A DNA stretch of 64,000 nt from Pseudomonas borbori (GTDB taxonomy: Bacteria; Pseudomonadota; Gammaproteobacteria; Pseudomonadales; Pseudomonadaceae): NCBI RefSeq assembly GCF_900115555.1, contig NZ_FOWX01000029.1:1-64000 (forward strand), written 5' to 3'. The position numbers and the translations under genes were made by a program. A model generated the notes under the pieces. That model made no database searches, was not told where the DNA came from, and saw only the letters and a list, made by a program, of their open reading frames with translations. This document shows positions 22,117 to 30,784 of this stretch, in pieces. The number at the start of each line of letters is the position of its first letter. Within the stretch, counting starts at the first letter, position 1.

Positions 22117-22887
22117 TCATCCGGCGAAATAGGTCGCCCGGAAATAATAGAGCGTCATGCTGGTGCCCACCACAACGACCAAAGCGCGCAGCAGCGCCGG
22201 CGGCAAGCGCTGACCCAGGGCGCCGCCGGCATAGCCGCCGAGAGTCGCGCCGATCAGCAGAACCGCCAGCTCGTACCAACTGACCCGCCCGGCGACGATG
22301 AAGGTGGCGGTGGCGACGCTGTAGATCACCGCCGAGATCAGATTCTTCAGGGCATTGGCGCGGCCCAGCGGGTGGCCTTCGATGGAGAATGCCGCCAGTT
22401 GCAGGATGCCCATGCCGGCGCCGAAGTAGCCGCCGTAGATCGACACGCCGATATGCGCGGCAAGCGACAGCTTGCTGTGCGGCGGTTGTGCGGCTTCGGC
22501 GCGGCGCGCCGCCAGCCAGCGGCTGAGCCAGGGGCTGGCAGCGAACAACCCAGTGGCCGTCAGCAACAGCCAGGGGATCAGGTTGGCGAAGATGTCGTCG
22601 CCACCGGCCAGCAGCAGCAGGCCGCCGAGCAGGCCGCCGCATAGCCCCGCCAGCAGCAACGGCAGCAGGTAACGGCCGAGCGGGCGCAAGGATGTCCGCG
22701 CCGCCCAGGCGCCGGCCAGGCTGGCCGGCCACAGCGCCACGGCATTGGTGGCGTTGGCGGTCACCGGCGGCAGGCCGGCGGCGAGCAGGGCCGGGAAGGA
22801 AAAGAAGGTGCCGCCACCGGCCAGGGCGTTCATGCCCCCTGCGGCGAAACCGGCGAGGACCAGCAGCAGAATGTCGGACAAGCTCAT
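22117..22887 (-). CDS. TSUP (TauE/SafE) family transporter
   Basis: The 256-residue inner-membrane protein has about eight hydrophobic segments. The N-terminal AGFAAGGMNALAGGGTFFSF motif is characteristic of the TSUP family, which exports or imports sulfite, sulfoacetate and similar anions. A second conserved segment is GVSIYGGYFGAGMGILQLAAF. The ligand cannot be named from sequence. It is transcribed toward xseB, separated by about 100 bases. Confidence 0.88.
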   Translation of the reverse strand: MSLSDILLLVLAGFAAGGMNALAGGGTFFSFPALLAAGLPPVTANATNAVALWPASLAGAWAARTSLRPLGRYLLPLLLAGLCGGLLGGLLLLAGGDDIFANLIPWLLLTATGLFAASPWLSRWLAARRAEAAQPPHSKLSLAAHIGVSIYGGYFGAGMGILQLAAFSIEGHPLGRANALKNLISAVIYSVATATFIVAGRVSWYELAVLLIGATLGGYAGGALGQRLPPALLRALVVVVGTSMTLYYFRATYFAG

Positions 22888-23187
22888 GGCGCGCTTCGCA
22901 CAAAAGACCGCAGCTTACGCAGGTCGCCGTCGGCGGCCAAGCGGCTATCCGTCAGGACGATGAGCGAGGGGCATGCCCCCGCGGGCTGCTACTGCACATG
23001 GTCGGCGGATGAGCGTGCGGCGCGGTTCGTGATCGACGTCATCGACAAATTCGAACTAATCCCCATGCTGCGGCGCCTGGCCAAGCGCTTATTGCGCGGC
23101 ACATGAGCGTTGAGTCTGGTTTGCCGGGCGCCGGGCGAGCCGTGACCCTTGCGCCGTCAATAAAGTCGTTGAGGAGGCATTATTCCA
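22888..23187. other. Intergenic region with possible gene remnant
   Basis: No gene is called. On the plus strand, one open frame ending at the TGA at 23104-23106 reads WSADERAARFVIDVIDKFEL followed by IPMLRRLAKRLLRGT. It has a protein-like composition but no evident start. It may be the tail of a degraded gene. No homologue is recognised. Confidence 0.3.
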
Positions 23188-24186
23188 ATGAGTGCAGATA
23201 CCCCGTGGCAGGGACGGCGCTATTACCCGATCAGCCAGTATTTTCGCCGGCGCTTTGGTGAGCGGGTAGCCAAGATATCGGTGAGCATTGCCGAAACGTG
23301 CCCCAATCGCAGCCCTGACAATGCGCTAGACCCCTGCATTTTCTGTGACGAATGGGGCTCGGCTGCGTATCCCATGGAAAAGGATCGCGCTTTGCTGGAG
23401 CAGATTCGCTTCAATAAGAATCTGGTCAGCCGTCGGCTGAAGAGTCAGCGCTTCCTGGTGTACTTCCAGTCCTATACCAACACCCTGGATAAGGTGGAAA
23501 TCCTCCGTCAGCGTTTTGCGACTGCGCTGTCGGAAGACTATGTCGATGGCTTGGTGGTGGGGACCCGCCCCGATTGTCTGCCGCGGCGGATATTTCCCCT
23601 GCTGGAGGAAATGAGCCAGCGCAGCTATGTCATGGTCGAGCTGGGTGCCCAGAGCTTCTTCAACGACCAGTTGGAGTTTCTCAAGCGCGGACACAGCGCG
23701 GAGAAGAACATCGAGGCGGTTTTTGCCCTGGCCCGGCACACTCATGTGGATATTGGCGTGCATCTGATTTTCGGCATGCCCGGCGAGACGCCCGCGCGGC
23801 TGATCGAGACGGCGCGGATCATCAATAATTTGCCGATTTCCAATGTGAAGTTGCACAACCTGCATGTGTTGACTAACACCGCGTTGGCGCAGATGTATCG
23901 GCGTGGCGAGTTCGTGCCCGACGAGCTCGATGCCTATGCCGACAAGGTCATCTTGTTCTTGCGCCACCTGGCGCCCACTGTTGCCGTGCAGCGCCTGGCC
24001 GCGGTCGCCAGTCGCTGGGATGAGTTGATTGCACCCAAGTGGACCGGGCAGAAGATGCAGCCCATCGATTTTATCGAAAACAGAATGCGCCACGCCGGGG
24101 TTGTTCAGGGTGACCTCTATGCGGCGGACAGAATGCCCGAACGCATATTGCTGGCCAGCGGCCAGGAGCCGAACTGCTCCGGCTGA
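23188..24186 (+). CDS. Radical SAM protein, TIGR01212/YhcC type
   Basis: The 332-residue protein carries an Fe-S cluster motif of the form C-x11-C-x2-C at Cys38, Cys50 and Cys53 (ETCPNRSPDNALDPCIFC), which is the spacing of the YhcC/TIGR01212 radical SAM group rather than the usual CxxxCxxC. Downstream segments FLVYFQSYTNT, VVGTRPDCLP, VELGAQSFFN and HLIFGMPGET are typical of the SAM barrel and its Elp3-like fold. Its reaction is not established. The start has a GAGGAGG site a few bases upstream. Confidence 0.9.
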   Translation: MSADTPWQGRRYYPISQYFRRRFGERVAKISVSIAETCPNRSPDNALDPCIFCDEWGSAAYPMEKDRALLEQIRFNKNLVSRRLKSQRFLVYFQSYTNTLDKVEILRQRFATALSEDYVDGLVVGTRPDCLPRRIFPLLEEMSQRSYVMVELGAQSFFNDQLEFLKRGHSAEKNIEAVFALARHTHVDIGVHLIFGMPGETPARLIETARIINNLPISNVKLHNLHVLTNTALAQMYRRGEFVPDELDAYADKVILFLRHLAPTVAVQRLAAVASRWDELIAPKWTGQKMQPIDFIENRMRHAGVVQGDLYAADRMPERILLASGQEPNCSG

Positions 24187-24243
24187 GTGATGGGGTTAGC
24201 GCGAGCGCCAGGAGGTGGTGTGGCAGCGGCGAGCCATTCGCGT

Positions 24244-26220
24244 TCAGCACTTGAGGCCCGCTGCCCGCCAGCGTTCATGGGGTTTCCAGCTCCGTTGCCA
24301 TTCGGCGAACCTGGCGGCGGGCATTGGCTCGGCGATGGCGTAACCCTGTGCCACCGTACAGCCAAGACCGATCAGCACCTCGCCGTGGCGCACTGTTTCC
24401 ACGCCCTCGGCAATCAGGTTGTGATTGAACACCCTGGACAGGCCGATAATGGCGCGCAGAATTGAAATGTTGCCAGTATTCTGCAGTGAATCCAGGACAA
24501 AGCCCTGGTCGATTTTCAGGGTCTGTACGGGCAATTGCTTCAGGTAGGAAAGGGACGAATAGCCGGTGCCAAAATCGTCCAGGGAGAAGCTGACGCCCAG
24601 CGCCGCACATTGCAGAATGACCTCGGTGGCCTTGTCCAGGTCGCCGAGGGTAGCTGTTTCCAGGATCTCAATATCCAGCCGTTGCGCGGCGATATCGGGG
24701 AAGCGGGCGAGAATGGCCTGTAAGCGGCTGACGAATGCGGGGTGAAGCAGTTGCAGTGCGGCAATATTGACGCTCACGTTTACCCGAAGTCCCTGCTCAT
24801 CCCAGCGGCGCATCTGCTGCAGCGCCGCTTCGATCACCCACTCGCCGATATCGACAATGATCAGGTGATGTTCGATCGCGGGCAGGAAGGCTCCCGGCTG
24901 GAGCAGGCCCAGTTGCGGGTGCTGCCAGCGGATCAGGGCTTCCAGACCAATCAGTTCACCGCTGCACAGGTCGACCTTGGGCTGGTAGTAAAGGCGGAAC
25001 TGGTCGTTGTGCAATGCGAACTGCAGCTCTTCCAGGCGCTTCTGCCTGGATCGGTACTGGCGCTGCTCGCCCGCCTCGAGAAATAACCAACTGCCCCTGG
25101 CCTCCTGCTTGGCGCGGAACAGGGTTTGGTCTGCCTGCCGCAGCAGGGTGTCGGCATCATTGGCGCTATCGTGAAGAAACAGCACGACGCCTGCGGTGAA
25201 ACTGGCCGTTACCGCTCCACCGCCCAGGTCGCAGGGTTGCCAGGCGGTCAGGCGCATTGCCTCCAACTGCGCATGCACTTGTTCGCTGTCCTGGACCAGC
25301 ACCACAAATTCATCGCCACTGACCCGCGCCAGTGCTCCACCCGGGTACAGTGCATCGAGCCAGCGGCGACCGAGCAGGCCAAGATAACGGTCCGCGGCTT
25401 CTTCTCCAACGCGCGCATTCACATCGTAGAAGTTATCCAGGTCCAGCGAAATCAGGGCGGCCTCGCCCTTGGCCGGATGCTCGAGCGCGAGGGTTTTCTT
25501 CAGCTCCCGAATGATGCCGTTCCTGTTCAGCAGGCCGGTCACGGGATCATAGTAGGCAAGGAATTCCAGCTGTTGCTGGTAGTCGCTGGCCTGCTCTTCC
25601 AAGGCCTGGCGGATGTGCTGCTGTTGCACGCGGGTCAGTTCTTCTTCCGCTCTCAAGCGTGCGCTTTTTTCACGTATGAACTGGATGGCCAGGGCCGAGA
25701 GCTTGCCGTAGATGTCCAGCAGACCGGCAACCAGAATGGAGGCGGAGTTGTCAGTAAAGGCTTTAGCCTGTTCCAGAGTGGAGCCGCCCTCAACCGCTTG
25801 CGCCGTCAGGGCCATTTTGCGATCCGAATCCAGGATATGGAACGCCAACCAGCGGGTGAGGTATTTGAAAAGGGACGTCAAGATGTCCTCTTGCGACGCC
25901 TCACTGCTTTGAAATTCCCGAATTCTGGCGAAGAACAACTGATGACTGTCGAGGTGATCTTGCAGCTGCCGGCAGCCGGGGAAAACCTGGCGCCAGATCC
26001 GCTCCTCCTCCTCGAAGTGAAACGCCGCATAGTCCAGCAGTTCATCGAGTACCTGGCTGCAGACCTGCTCCGAGGTGCTGGCGGCAGAGTGCCTGGCCAG
26101 CCGGTTAAGAATCTCCACCAGGGTTCTATGTTGTTGGTCGATCGAGTCGATGCCCGTTTCGAAATTCCGGTTCCAGGGGAATATTTCAAATGCCAGATTT
26201 TCGCTGTTGTCTTCTACCAT
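24244..26220 (-). CDS. Bacteriohaemerythrin-GGDEF-EAL signalling protein
   Basis: The protein of about 658 residues probably turns over cyclic di-GMP. The N-terminal haemerythrin domain (roughly residues 8-140) has DQQHRTLVE, the HFEEEERIW pair and HLDSHQLFF iron ligands, suggesting oxygen or redox sensing. A coiled coil follows, then a GGDEF domain whose active site reads SGDEF (ARVSGDEFVVLV), so cyclase activity is doubtful. The C-terminal EAL domain is intact (GLEALIRWQHP, DDFGTGYSSLSYLK). The net activity is therefore likely phosphodiesterase. The ATG at 26220 has a GAGG site nine bases upstream; longer starts at 26250 or 26307 are possible. Confidence 0.88.
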   Translation of the reverse strand: MVEDNSENLAFEIFPWNRNFETGIDSIDQQHRTLVEILNRLARHSAASTSEQVCSQVLDELLDYAAFHFEEEERIWRQVFPGCRQLQDHLDSHQLFFARIREFQSSEASQEDILTSLFKYLTRWLAFHILDSDRKMALTAQAVEGGSTLEQAKAFTDNSASILVAGLLDIYGKLSALAIQFIREKSARLRAEEELTRVQQQHIRQALEEQASDYQQQLEFLAYYDPVTGLLNRNGIIRELKKTLALEHPAKGEAALISLDLDNFYDVNARVGEEAADRYLGLLGRRWLDALYPGGALARVSGDEFVVLVQDSEQVHAQLEAMRLTAWQPCDLGGGAVTASFTAGVVLFLHDSANDADTLLRQADQTLFRAKQEARGSWLFLEAGEQRQYRSRQKRLEELQFALHNDQFRLYYQPKVDLCSGELIGLEALIRWQHPQLGLLQPGAFLPAIEHHLIIVDIGEWVIEAALQQMRRWDEQGLRVNVSVNIAALQLLHPAFVSRLQAILARFPDIAAQRLDIEILETATLGDLDKATEVILQCAALGVSFSLDDFGTGYSSLSYLKQLPVQTLKIDQGFVLDSLQNTGNISILRAIIGLSRVFNHNLIAEGVETVRHGEVLIGLGCTVAQGYAIAEPMPAARFAEWQRSWKPHERWRAAGLKC

Positions 26221-26674
26221 CCTGGATGCCTCGTTGGCGGTGATTATCATATGAGGCGAAGCTAGCAGCCTGTCGGCGGGGAGGTGTGGGGTGGTCGGGC
26301 GCTGCACAATTGTCGAACTGGGCTAAGCCGCATCATGCGCTCCTAATAACCGCCTGACATGGGGGCCGTCAGGTGTATTCGTCGGCGGGGCTACCCGTAT
26401 ATCCGGGGGGGGGGGGGGGAAGAGGTCGGGAGCCTGTTGGGCAAGAGTAGCATCCGGCTTCGGGTTGTAGCACCTGCGTTGGCGTTTCGCCTCCGACGCT
26501 AGTGGGGCAGCGGATGGCTTCGGCATTTTGCAGGCATAAAAAAACCGGCTTGTGGGCGGCATTTTTGAATATCTAATATATTGATTTTATTGGGCTTATT
26601 TTTTATACAGCTATCTGTCCCCCCACTTGTCCCCCCATGCCAGCGTTGCGTGACATTATCCGTTCTCTGGGTGC
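26221..26674. other. Intergenic region at the left edge of the metal island
   Basis: These 454 bases hold no convincing gene. They contain a 15-G tract, a half-terminator (AAAAAAACCGGCTTGTGGGC at about 26539), and after 26560 a drop in GC with two copies of TGTCCCCCCA-like sequence (26610-26640). The composition change and the adjacent gene wreck suggest a junction between core chromosome and acquired DNA. No tRNA was found. Confidence 0.5.
26405..26419 (+). repeat. Fifteen-base G homopolymer
   Basis: An uninterrupted run of 15 G lies about 185 bases upstream of the haemerythrin-EAL start. Such tracts slip in replication and are also a common place for assembly errors. Confidence 0.85.
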
Positions 26675-26880
26675 ATGGACAGATGCGCTGGGTCGCTGAT
26701 ATCTTTGAGCTGCAGTTCCTGCGTCAAACATATCAACGCAGTGCTGCGGCCTATTGCGGGCGTCAACGAGGTAACTGTTGACCTACCCTCTGGCCAGGTC
26801 ACTGTCAGAGGCGACACCGTAGCGCCCTGCTGATTGCCGCTCTGCGAGAGGCGGGTTCCCCAGCTCATTTACGCACGCCA
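26675..26880 (+). pseudogene. Broken heavy-metal-associated (HMA) domain gene
   Basis: In one frame from the ATG at 26675 the sequence encodes LSCSSCVKHINAVLRPIAGV and NEVTVDLPSGQVTVRGDT, which is an HMA metal-binding domain with its CxxC motif (CSSC). That frame stops at 26831-26833. The domain continues in another frame as LLIAALREAGSPAH, so a frameshift near 26820 splits it. The N-terminus also lacks the usual beta strand. It is probably a decayed copper chaperone or the remnant of a copper ATPase N-terminus at the island's edge. Confidence 0.7.
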
Positions 26881-27064
26881 AGCATTTCTGCTGGTCCCAA
26901 CCAGTGGTTCCGGCTGCTGCTGTTCTGGGTTTCTAATATGCACATACCATCGAGGATGGCCGAGGTCGCAGCATTGCGGCTGAGAGCAGGGGCCTCAAAT
27001 CGATACAGTGGCAGGAGAGTCATTTCATATTTTTGAGCTACTAAAAAGCCCCCTAACACTGCAA

Positions 27065-27079
27065 TTACGAAGATGTAAT
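27065..27079 (+). promoter_or_regulatory. Candidate CopR box before the DUF2790 gene
   Basis: TTACGAAGATGTAAT has the inverted half-sites TTAC and GTAA six bases apart. It matches the cop-box type bound by CopR/CusR-like regulators and recurs upstream of other copper genes in this window. It is 70 bases before the gene start. Confidence 0.6.
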
Positions 27080-27148
27080 TTTCGCTTCACTTTGATGACA
27101 GGTGCCTACGTTTATATTTTCACTACAACCTAAGTAGAGGAATTAAAC

Positions 27149-27481
27149 GTGAACATTCTTAAAGCTGTCTTGGCGGTATCTATTCTTTCTGCATCGTCCC
27201 TGGTTATGGCCGAAGGCGGCGGTGACCGCGTCTATGGTCGAATGATTCAGGATAATGAAAGAGCGATGCAGGAATACGCTGCTGCTCGTGGCAAGACTCC
27301 GCCCGAGGTGACTCACTATCGCTACGGCATGAAGCTGGACATCGCGAAGGTTGTACATACGAGTCCTACAGGCTCTGGTTGCGAGGTAATGCCGGCTCAG
27401 ATGACCTATGAGGACTCCAGCGGCGATTTGCAGACTATTGAATATCGGGCAATGGGTACAGCCTGCCGGAATCAAAACTGA
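27149..27481 (+). CDS. DUF2790 small periplasmic protein
   Basis: The 110-residue protein starts with GTG after an AGAGGA site. A signal peptide (MNILKAVLAVSILSASSLVMA) precedes AEGGGDRVYGRM, the same motif found in the PtrA-like proteins of this window. The C-terminal domain (HYRYGMKLDIAKVVHTSPTG ... CEVMPAQMTYEDSSGDLQ) is DUF2790, common in Pseudomonas. Two Cys flank the domain and could form a disulfide. A cop box upstream suggests copper induction. The function is unknown; a periplasmic metal-stress role is inferred from context. Confidence 0.8.
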   Translation: MNILKAVLAVSILSASSLVMAEGGGDRVYGRMIQDNERAMQEYAAARGKTPPEVTHYRYGMKLDIAKVVHTSPTGSGCEVMPAQMTYEDSSGDLQTIEYRAMGTACRNQN

Positions 27482-27654
27482 GCTACATGGGAGCTTACAG
27501 GTCACTGACTTAAAAGTAATTTTCAAGTCACCCTGACGTTATTTGGCGTGTGGAAGTATGGCGTGAGCGCGCACGGGCGATGCCTGGCGCGCTACGGCAA
27601 CTACTACAAGAAATCTCACCGAGATAAAACTGCCAAATAATTCAGGAGTTTCAC

Positions 27655-28977
27655 ATGAATAACCCCCTTTTTTGCTTATCGCTGATAGCTCTGAGTATCG
27701 GCACCGGACAGGCTGCAATTGCCGCCGAAGAAAAGGCCGAAGGCTTCGTCGAGGGCAGCAGCCTCACTATTCTGAATCGCAACCTCTATTTCAATCGCGA
27801 CTTTCGTAAGGGTCAGTCGAGCGGCACAGGTAATGGTTACTCGGAAGAGTGGGCCCATGGAATCATCGGGCAGTTTGAGTCTGGATTCACCGAGGGTACC
27901 GTTGGCTTTGGTATCGACGCGTTTGCGATGCTGGGCCTGAAACTCGACTCTGGTGATGGGCGATCCGGCGCAGGTGGCTCCGTTGATGTGATGCCTTACA
28001 ACAGTGCAGGGCAACCCGAGGATGACTACTCCAAGGTGGGAGGTGCGGTTAAAGCCAGGTTCATGGATACAGTTATCAAAGCTGGCGATGTTTTCCCTGT
28101 CAGCCCCGTCGTTCAATACGGCGACTCGCGACTCCTGCCCGAAAGCTTCCGCGGTATCACCGTGGCCAACAACAGTATTGACGGCTTGGCCCTGCAAGGT
28201 GGCCGCCTGCATTCAATGAGCGAGCCCAACTCAAGCAGCATGCGCGATGGCTTCGCAACGTTCTATGCTGGCTCCGTCGACGCCCCCTGGATTGCCTATT
28301 TTGGTGGTGATTACTCGGTCAACGACAACGTCGGCATCAGCCTCTATACCAGCCGTCTCAAAGATGCTTGGAACCAGTACTACGCTGGTACCACGTTGAG
28401 CTATCCGCTCTCCGACGATGTTGCCTTGATCGGTGGACTTAATTACTACAAAGCTGTCGATGAGGGAAAACAGCATCTGGGCAGCTTCGATAACAACATC
28501 TGGAGCGGTAAGGCTGGAGTGCAATTTGGTGCCCATACCGTCATGGTTGGCATTCAGCGCAATAACGGCGATGACGATTTCGATTACCTGCGTCAATCCG
28601 ACTCGATCTATCTGGATAATTCCATCCAGTACAGCGACTTCAACTCGCCCAAGGAAAAGTCCTGGCAGGTGCGCTATGACTTGGACATGGAGCCTTTTGG
28701 TGTACCCGGCCTGAGCTTCATGACCCGCTACGCGCAGGGCTGGGATGCTGACTACACCAACGCCAACGAGGTTTACATGCGGCGCGACGATGATGGTAAT
28801 CCGCTGACCGATCAGAAGCGATGGGAGCGCGACATCGAAGCCAAGTACGTCGTGCAAGCCGGATCACTGAAAGACATGTCCTTCCGCATTCGCCAGGCAA
28901 CGACCCGTGCAACCGATTTCGAGTCGGACCTGGATGAGGTTCGCCTCATAGTCGAATATCCGCTCGAAGTGCTTTAA
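27655..28977 (+). CDS. OprD-family outer membrane porin
   Basis: The 440-residue protein has a signal peptide ending at AIAA and the OprD pattern FVEGSSLTILNRNLYFNRDF near the mature N-terminus, which is typical of the substrate-specific OprD/OpdT barrel family. Further barrel markers are WAHGIIGQFESGFTEGTVGFG, GLALQGGRLH and a C-terminal VRLIVEYPLEVL. OprD porins admit amino acids and small organic acids. The specificity is unknown. The location inside a copper island is unusual and may reflect a changed route for metal or nutrient entry. An AGGAG site lies before the ATG. Confidence 0.88.
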   Translation: MNNPLFCLSLIALSIGTGQAAIAAEEKAEGFVEGSSLTILNRNLYFNRDFRKGQSSGTGNGYSEEWAHGIIGQFESGFTEGTVGFGIDAFAMLGLKLDSGDGRSGAGGSVDVMPYNSAGQPEDDYSKVGGAVKARFMDTVIKAGDVFPVSPVVQYGDSRLLPESFRGITVANNSIDGLALQGGRLHSMSEPNSSSMRDGFATFYAGSVDAPWIAYFGGDYSVNDNVGISLYTSRLKDAWNQYYAGTTLSYPLSDDVALIGGLNYYKAVDEGKQHLGSFDNNIWSGKAGVQFGAHTVMVGIQRNNGDDDFDYLRQSDSIYLDNSIQYSDFNSPKEKSWQVRYDLDMEPFGVPGLSFMTRYAQGWDADYTNANEVYMRRDDDGNPLTDQKRWERDIEAKYVVQAGSLKDMSFRIRQATTRATDFESDLDEVRLIVEYPLEVL

Positions 28978-28986
28978 CGCGTTGTC

Positions 28987-29010
28987 GGCGAGTGCCTGCG
29001 GGCACTCGCC
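28987..29010 (+). terminator. Hairpin after the OprD gene
   Basis: GGCGAGTGCC and GGGCACTCGCC form a strong stem just after the stop codon. It lacks a clear T-tract. Confidence 0.5.
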
Positions 29011-29060
29011 TTGCTCGGCTGCTGCCTCCTCAGTGCTCCTTTGGTTTGGAGGTAGCCTTC

Positions 29061-29083
29061 GGCACCCTCGGGTGCCCTTTTTT
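29061..29083 (+). terminator. Intrinsic terminator downstream of the OprD gene
   Basis: GGCACC-CTC-GGGTGCC followed by seven T is a compact classical terminator. The rest of 28978-29352 holds no gene. Confidence 0.75.
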
Positions 29084-29352
29084 GGCGCAATTGCAACGCG
29101 TTTGACCATACACTTCCACGCGACCCGAGCAGTCATTTGTATTGGGTTTGACCACTGATGGCAGAGAGTTTGGTCGACCATAAGTCGAAGCTAGGGGCTC
29201 ATACCCGCCCTAATCTTCCCTGCACAGAGGGCGAACAGGGGCAAAAGCTGACATTACCGTAGTCTGCCGGAGACGGAGCTGGTTGACCGAGAGGTTGGAG
29301 CGCATTTTTCCGAACAGCGCATCTGAATGGCGAACATCTGTGGGCAATAGCG

Positions 29353-30057
29353 CTAGAGAGCGACCAGTTCGGCGATTTTTGCCGCGACCACTGCCATTGA
29401 GTCTTCCTCAGTGTCCAGACCACTTCGGGAGGCGAGCAAAGGGCTGACATTGCGGAGAGCTTCATACGTCGTGTTATGCACGATCGGAACGAGCTGATTA
29501 CCCGCCAGGAGTGCCGAAAGCTCTTTGTCGGCGACGCTCTCTTTGGGGAGGCGGGCAAGCAGCGCAGGGGTCACCAGCACAAGCCCAATTCGCGAATTTG
29601 CTAAGCCCTTGTCGATGGCGCGCATCATCGGAACGCCGAGGCCAAGGTCCTTCTCACTGAACCAAACTTTGACACCAGCCGCCACGAGCAACTCGTGCAG
29701 CTCTTTGGCCGGCCCCTGCCGGTCGTCCCAAGCATGGCACAGGAAGACGTCACGAAGATCAGGCTGCGCCGCTGCTCGCGCCTCAACGGTTTCGCGGATT
29801 GGTGTGAGTGACTGCACCTGGGTAGGCGTGTACGACACGGACGACCCCGCTCTCGACCAGCGCGGCCTTGAACTGCTGCTGGATCTGCCACCACCACCAT
29901 TGTTGCCAAAGCTACCTCCGCTGATACCCGACGAGGAGTAGGATGAGGGCGAATATGAGTTTGACCTGTAACTGCTATAGCGGCTGCTACATGCGGGGCA
30001 GTCCGCTGCCGCGCTCGCTGAGCGATGTCCTCTTGTTGGTGCTGTGCATCTAGCCAT
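29353..30057 (-). CDS. TIR-domain protein with Cys motif and Ser-rich linker
   Basis: The 234-residue protein has a C-terminal TIR domain (about residues 103-234): DVFLCHAWDDR, VKVWFSEKDLGLGVPMMRAI, SRIGLVLVTPALL and KELSALL. Bacterial TIR domains often hydrolyse NAD+ or make signalling nucleotides in antiphage systems. The N-terminal 25 residues contain Cys4 and the pair Cys20-x2-Cys23, a possible zinc knuckle, followed by a low-complexity Ser/Gly/Tyr linker of about 75 residues. The ATG at 30057 (MARC) is preferred to the one at 30156. No partner effector or sensor gene is adjacent, so its role in defence is inference. Confidence 0.75.
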   Translation of the reverse strand: MARCTAPTRGHRSASAAADCPACSSRYSSYRSNSYSPSSYSSSGISGGSFGNNGGGGRSSSSSRPRWSRAGSSVSYTPTQVQSLTPIRETVEARAAAQPDLRDVFLCHAWDDRQGPAKELHELLVAAGVKVWFSEKDLGLGVPMMRAIDKGLANSRIGLVLVTPALLARLPKESVADKELSALLAGNQLVPIVHNTTYEALRNVSPLLASRSGLDTEEDSMAVVAAKIAELVAL

Positions 30058-30278
30058 GTCGTAATTCCATTGGTCAGTCCCTTTGCAACACCCGGATGTA
30101 GGTCTGACTGAACAATAGCTTAGTGCCATGCCTAGCAGAAGAGGAAATTCGGCCACCCGTAGGCGCGAGAAATATTGGTCAACTCAGCGCAATTACCCAT
30201 TTTCATATGGATATACAGCGGCTAATTGCTTGGCCAGTCGTACTTTATTTGGGTTTGAAAGAGGGCGCAGTGATGATT

Positions 30279-30313
30279 CCGAGCACTCACTCTTTTAAAG
30301 AGTGAGTGCTCGG
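30279..30313. terminator. Perfect 16-bp hairpin between copG and the TIR gene
   Basis: The arms CCGAGCACTCACTCTT and AAGAGTGAGTGCTCGG are perfectly complementary around a TTA loop. It lies 15 bases after the copG stop on the minus strand. A strong terminator of the copA-copG operon is the simplest reading, though the T-tract is weak. Confidence 0.6.
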
Positions 30314-30328
30314 TTCTAGCTGGGAATA

Positions 30329-30784
30329 TTACTGCGCGGGGTAGTCGGCAATAACTTGGTCAGTACCCGCCTTGGTCAACCCGATAACCTGATAGGCATG
30401 CTGCGTACCACCAACTTCCATACCAGGTGAGCCTGCCGGCATGCCGGGAACGGCGATACCAGCCAGATCATCATGTTTGGATAGTTCGATGATTTGCGCT
30501 GCTGGTACGTGACCTTCGACGAATTTGCCGTCGATCACGGCGGTGTGGCAGGACGCCAGTCGTGGTGCAACACCGAGTCGTTGCTTCACCGAGGTCATAT
30601 CGCCCTCGACATGGTCGATGACTTTGAAGCCGTTCGCTTCCAAGTGTGAGATCCACTTCTTGCAGCAACCACAATTTGCATCACGGTGCACGTCGATTGT
30701 CAGGGCATCTGCTGATTGAACTGCCGAGGTCATAAACAAGGCGGCCAGCATCGCCACCCGCGCTCCTTTACATTTAGCTGTCAT
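30329..30784 (-). CDS. copG: DUF411 copper-binding protein CopG
   Basis: The 151-residue periplasmic protein has a signal peptide (MLAALFMTSAVQSADA) and a thioredoxin-like DUF411 domain with DANCGCCKKWISHL, ASCHTAVIDG, EGHVPA and MPAGSPGMEV. The CGCC cysteines and the CH pair are those that bind a copper cluster in CopG of Pseudomonas and Vibrio, where the protein is proposed to interconvert Cu(I)/Cu(II). The start ATG lies within the end of the preceding cytochrome gene (11-base overlap), so translation is probably coupled. An alternative in-frame ATG is at 30802. Confidence 0.85.
   Translation of the reverse strand: MTAKCKGARVAMLAALFMTSAVQSADALTIDVHRDANCGCCKKWISHLEANGFKVIDHVEGDMTSVKQRLGVAPRLASCHTAVIDGKFVEGHVPAAQIIELSKHDDLAGIAVPGMPAGSPGMEVGGTQHAYQVIGLTKAGTDQVIADYPAQ

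Noticed and set aside
26323..26562. Minus-strand open frame at the junction
   Set aside because: It runs through the G15 tract and low-complexity sequence, with no start signal or family match.
26420..26640. tRNA-type attachment site at the island's left edge
   Set aside because: No cloverleaf or T-loop signature was found, and no integrase gene is visible.
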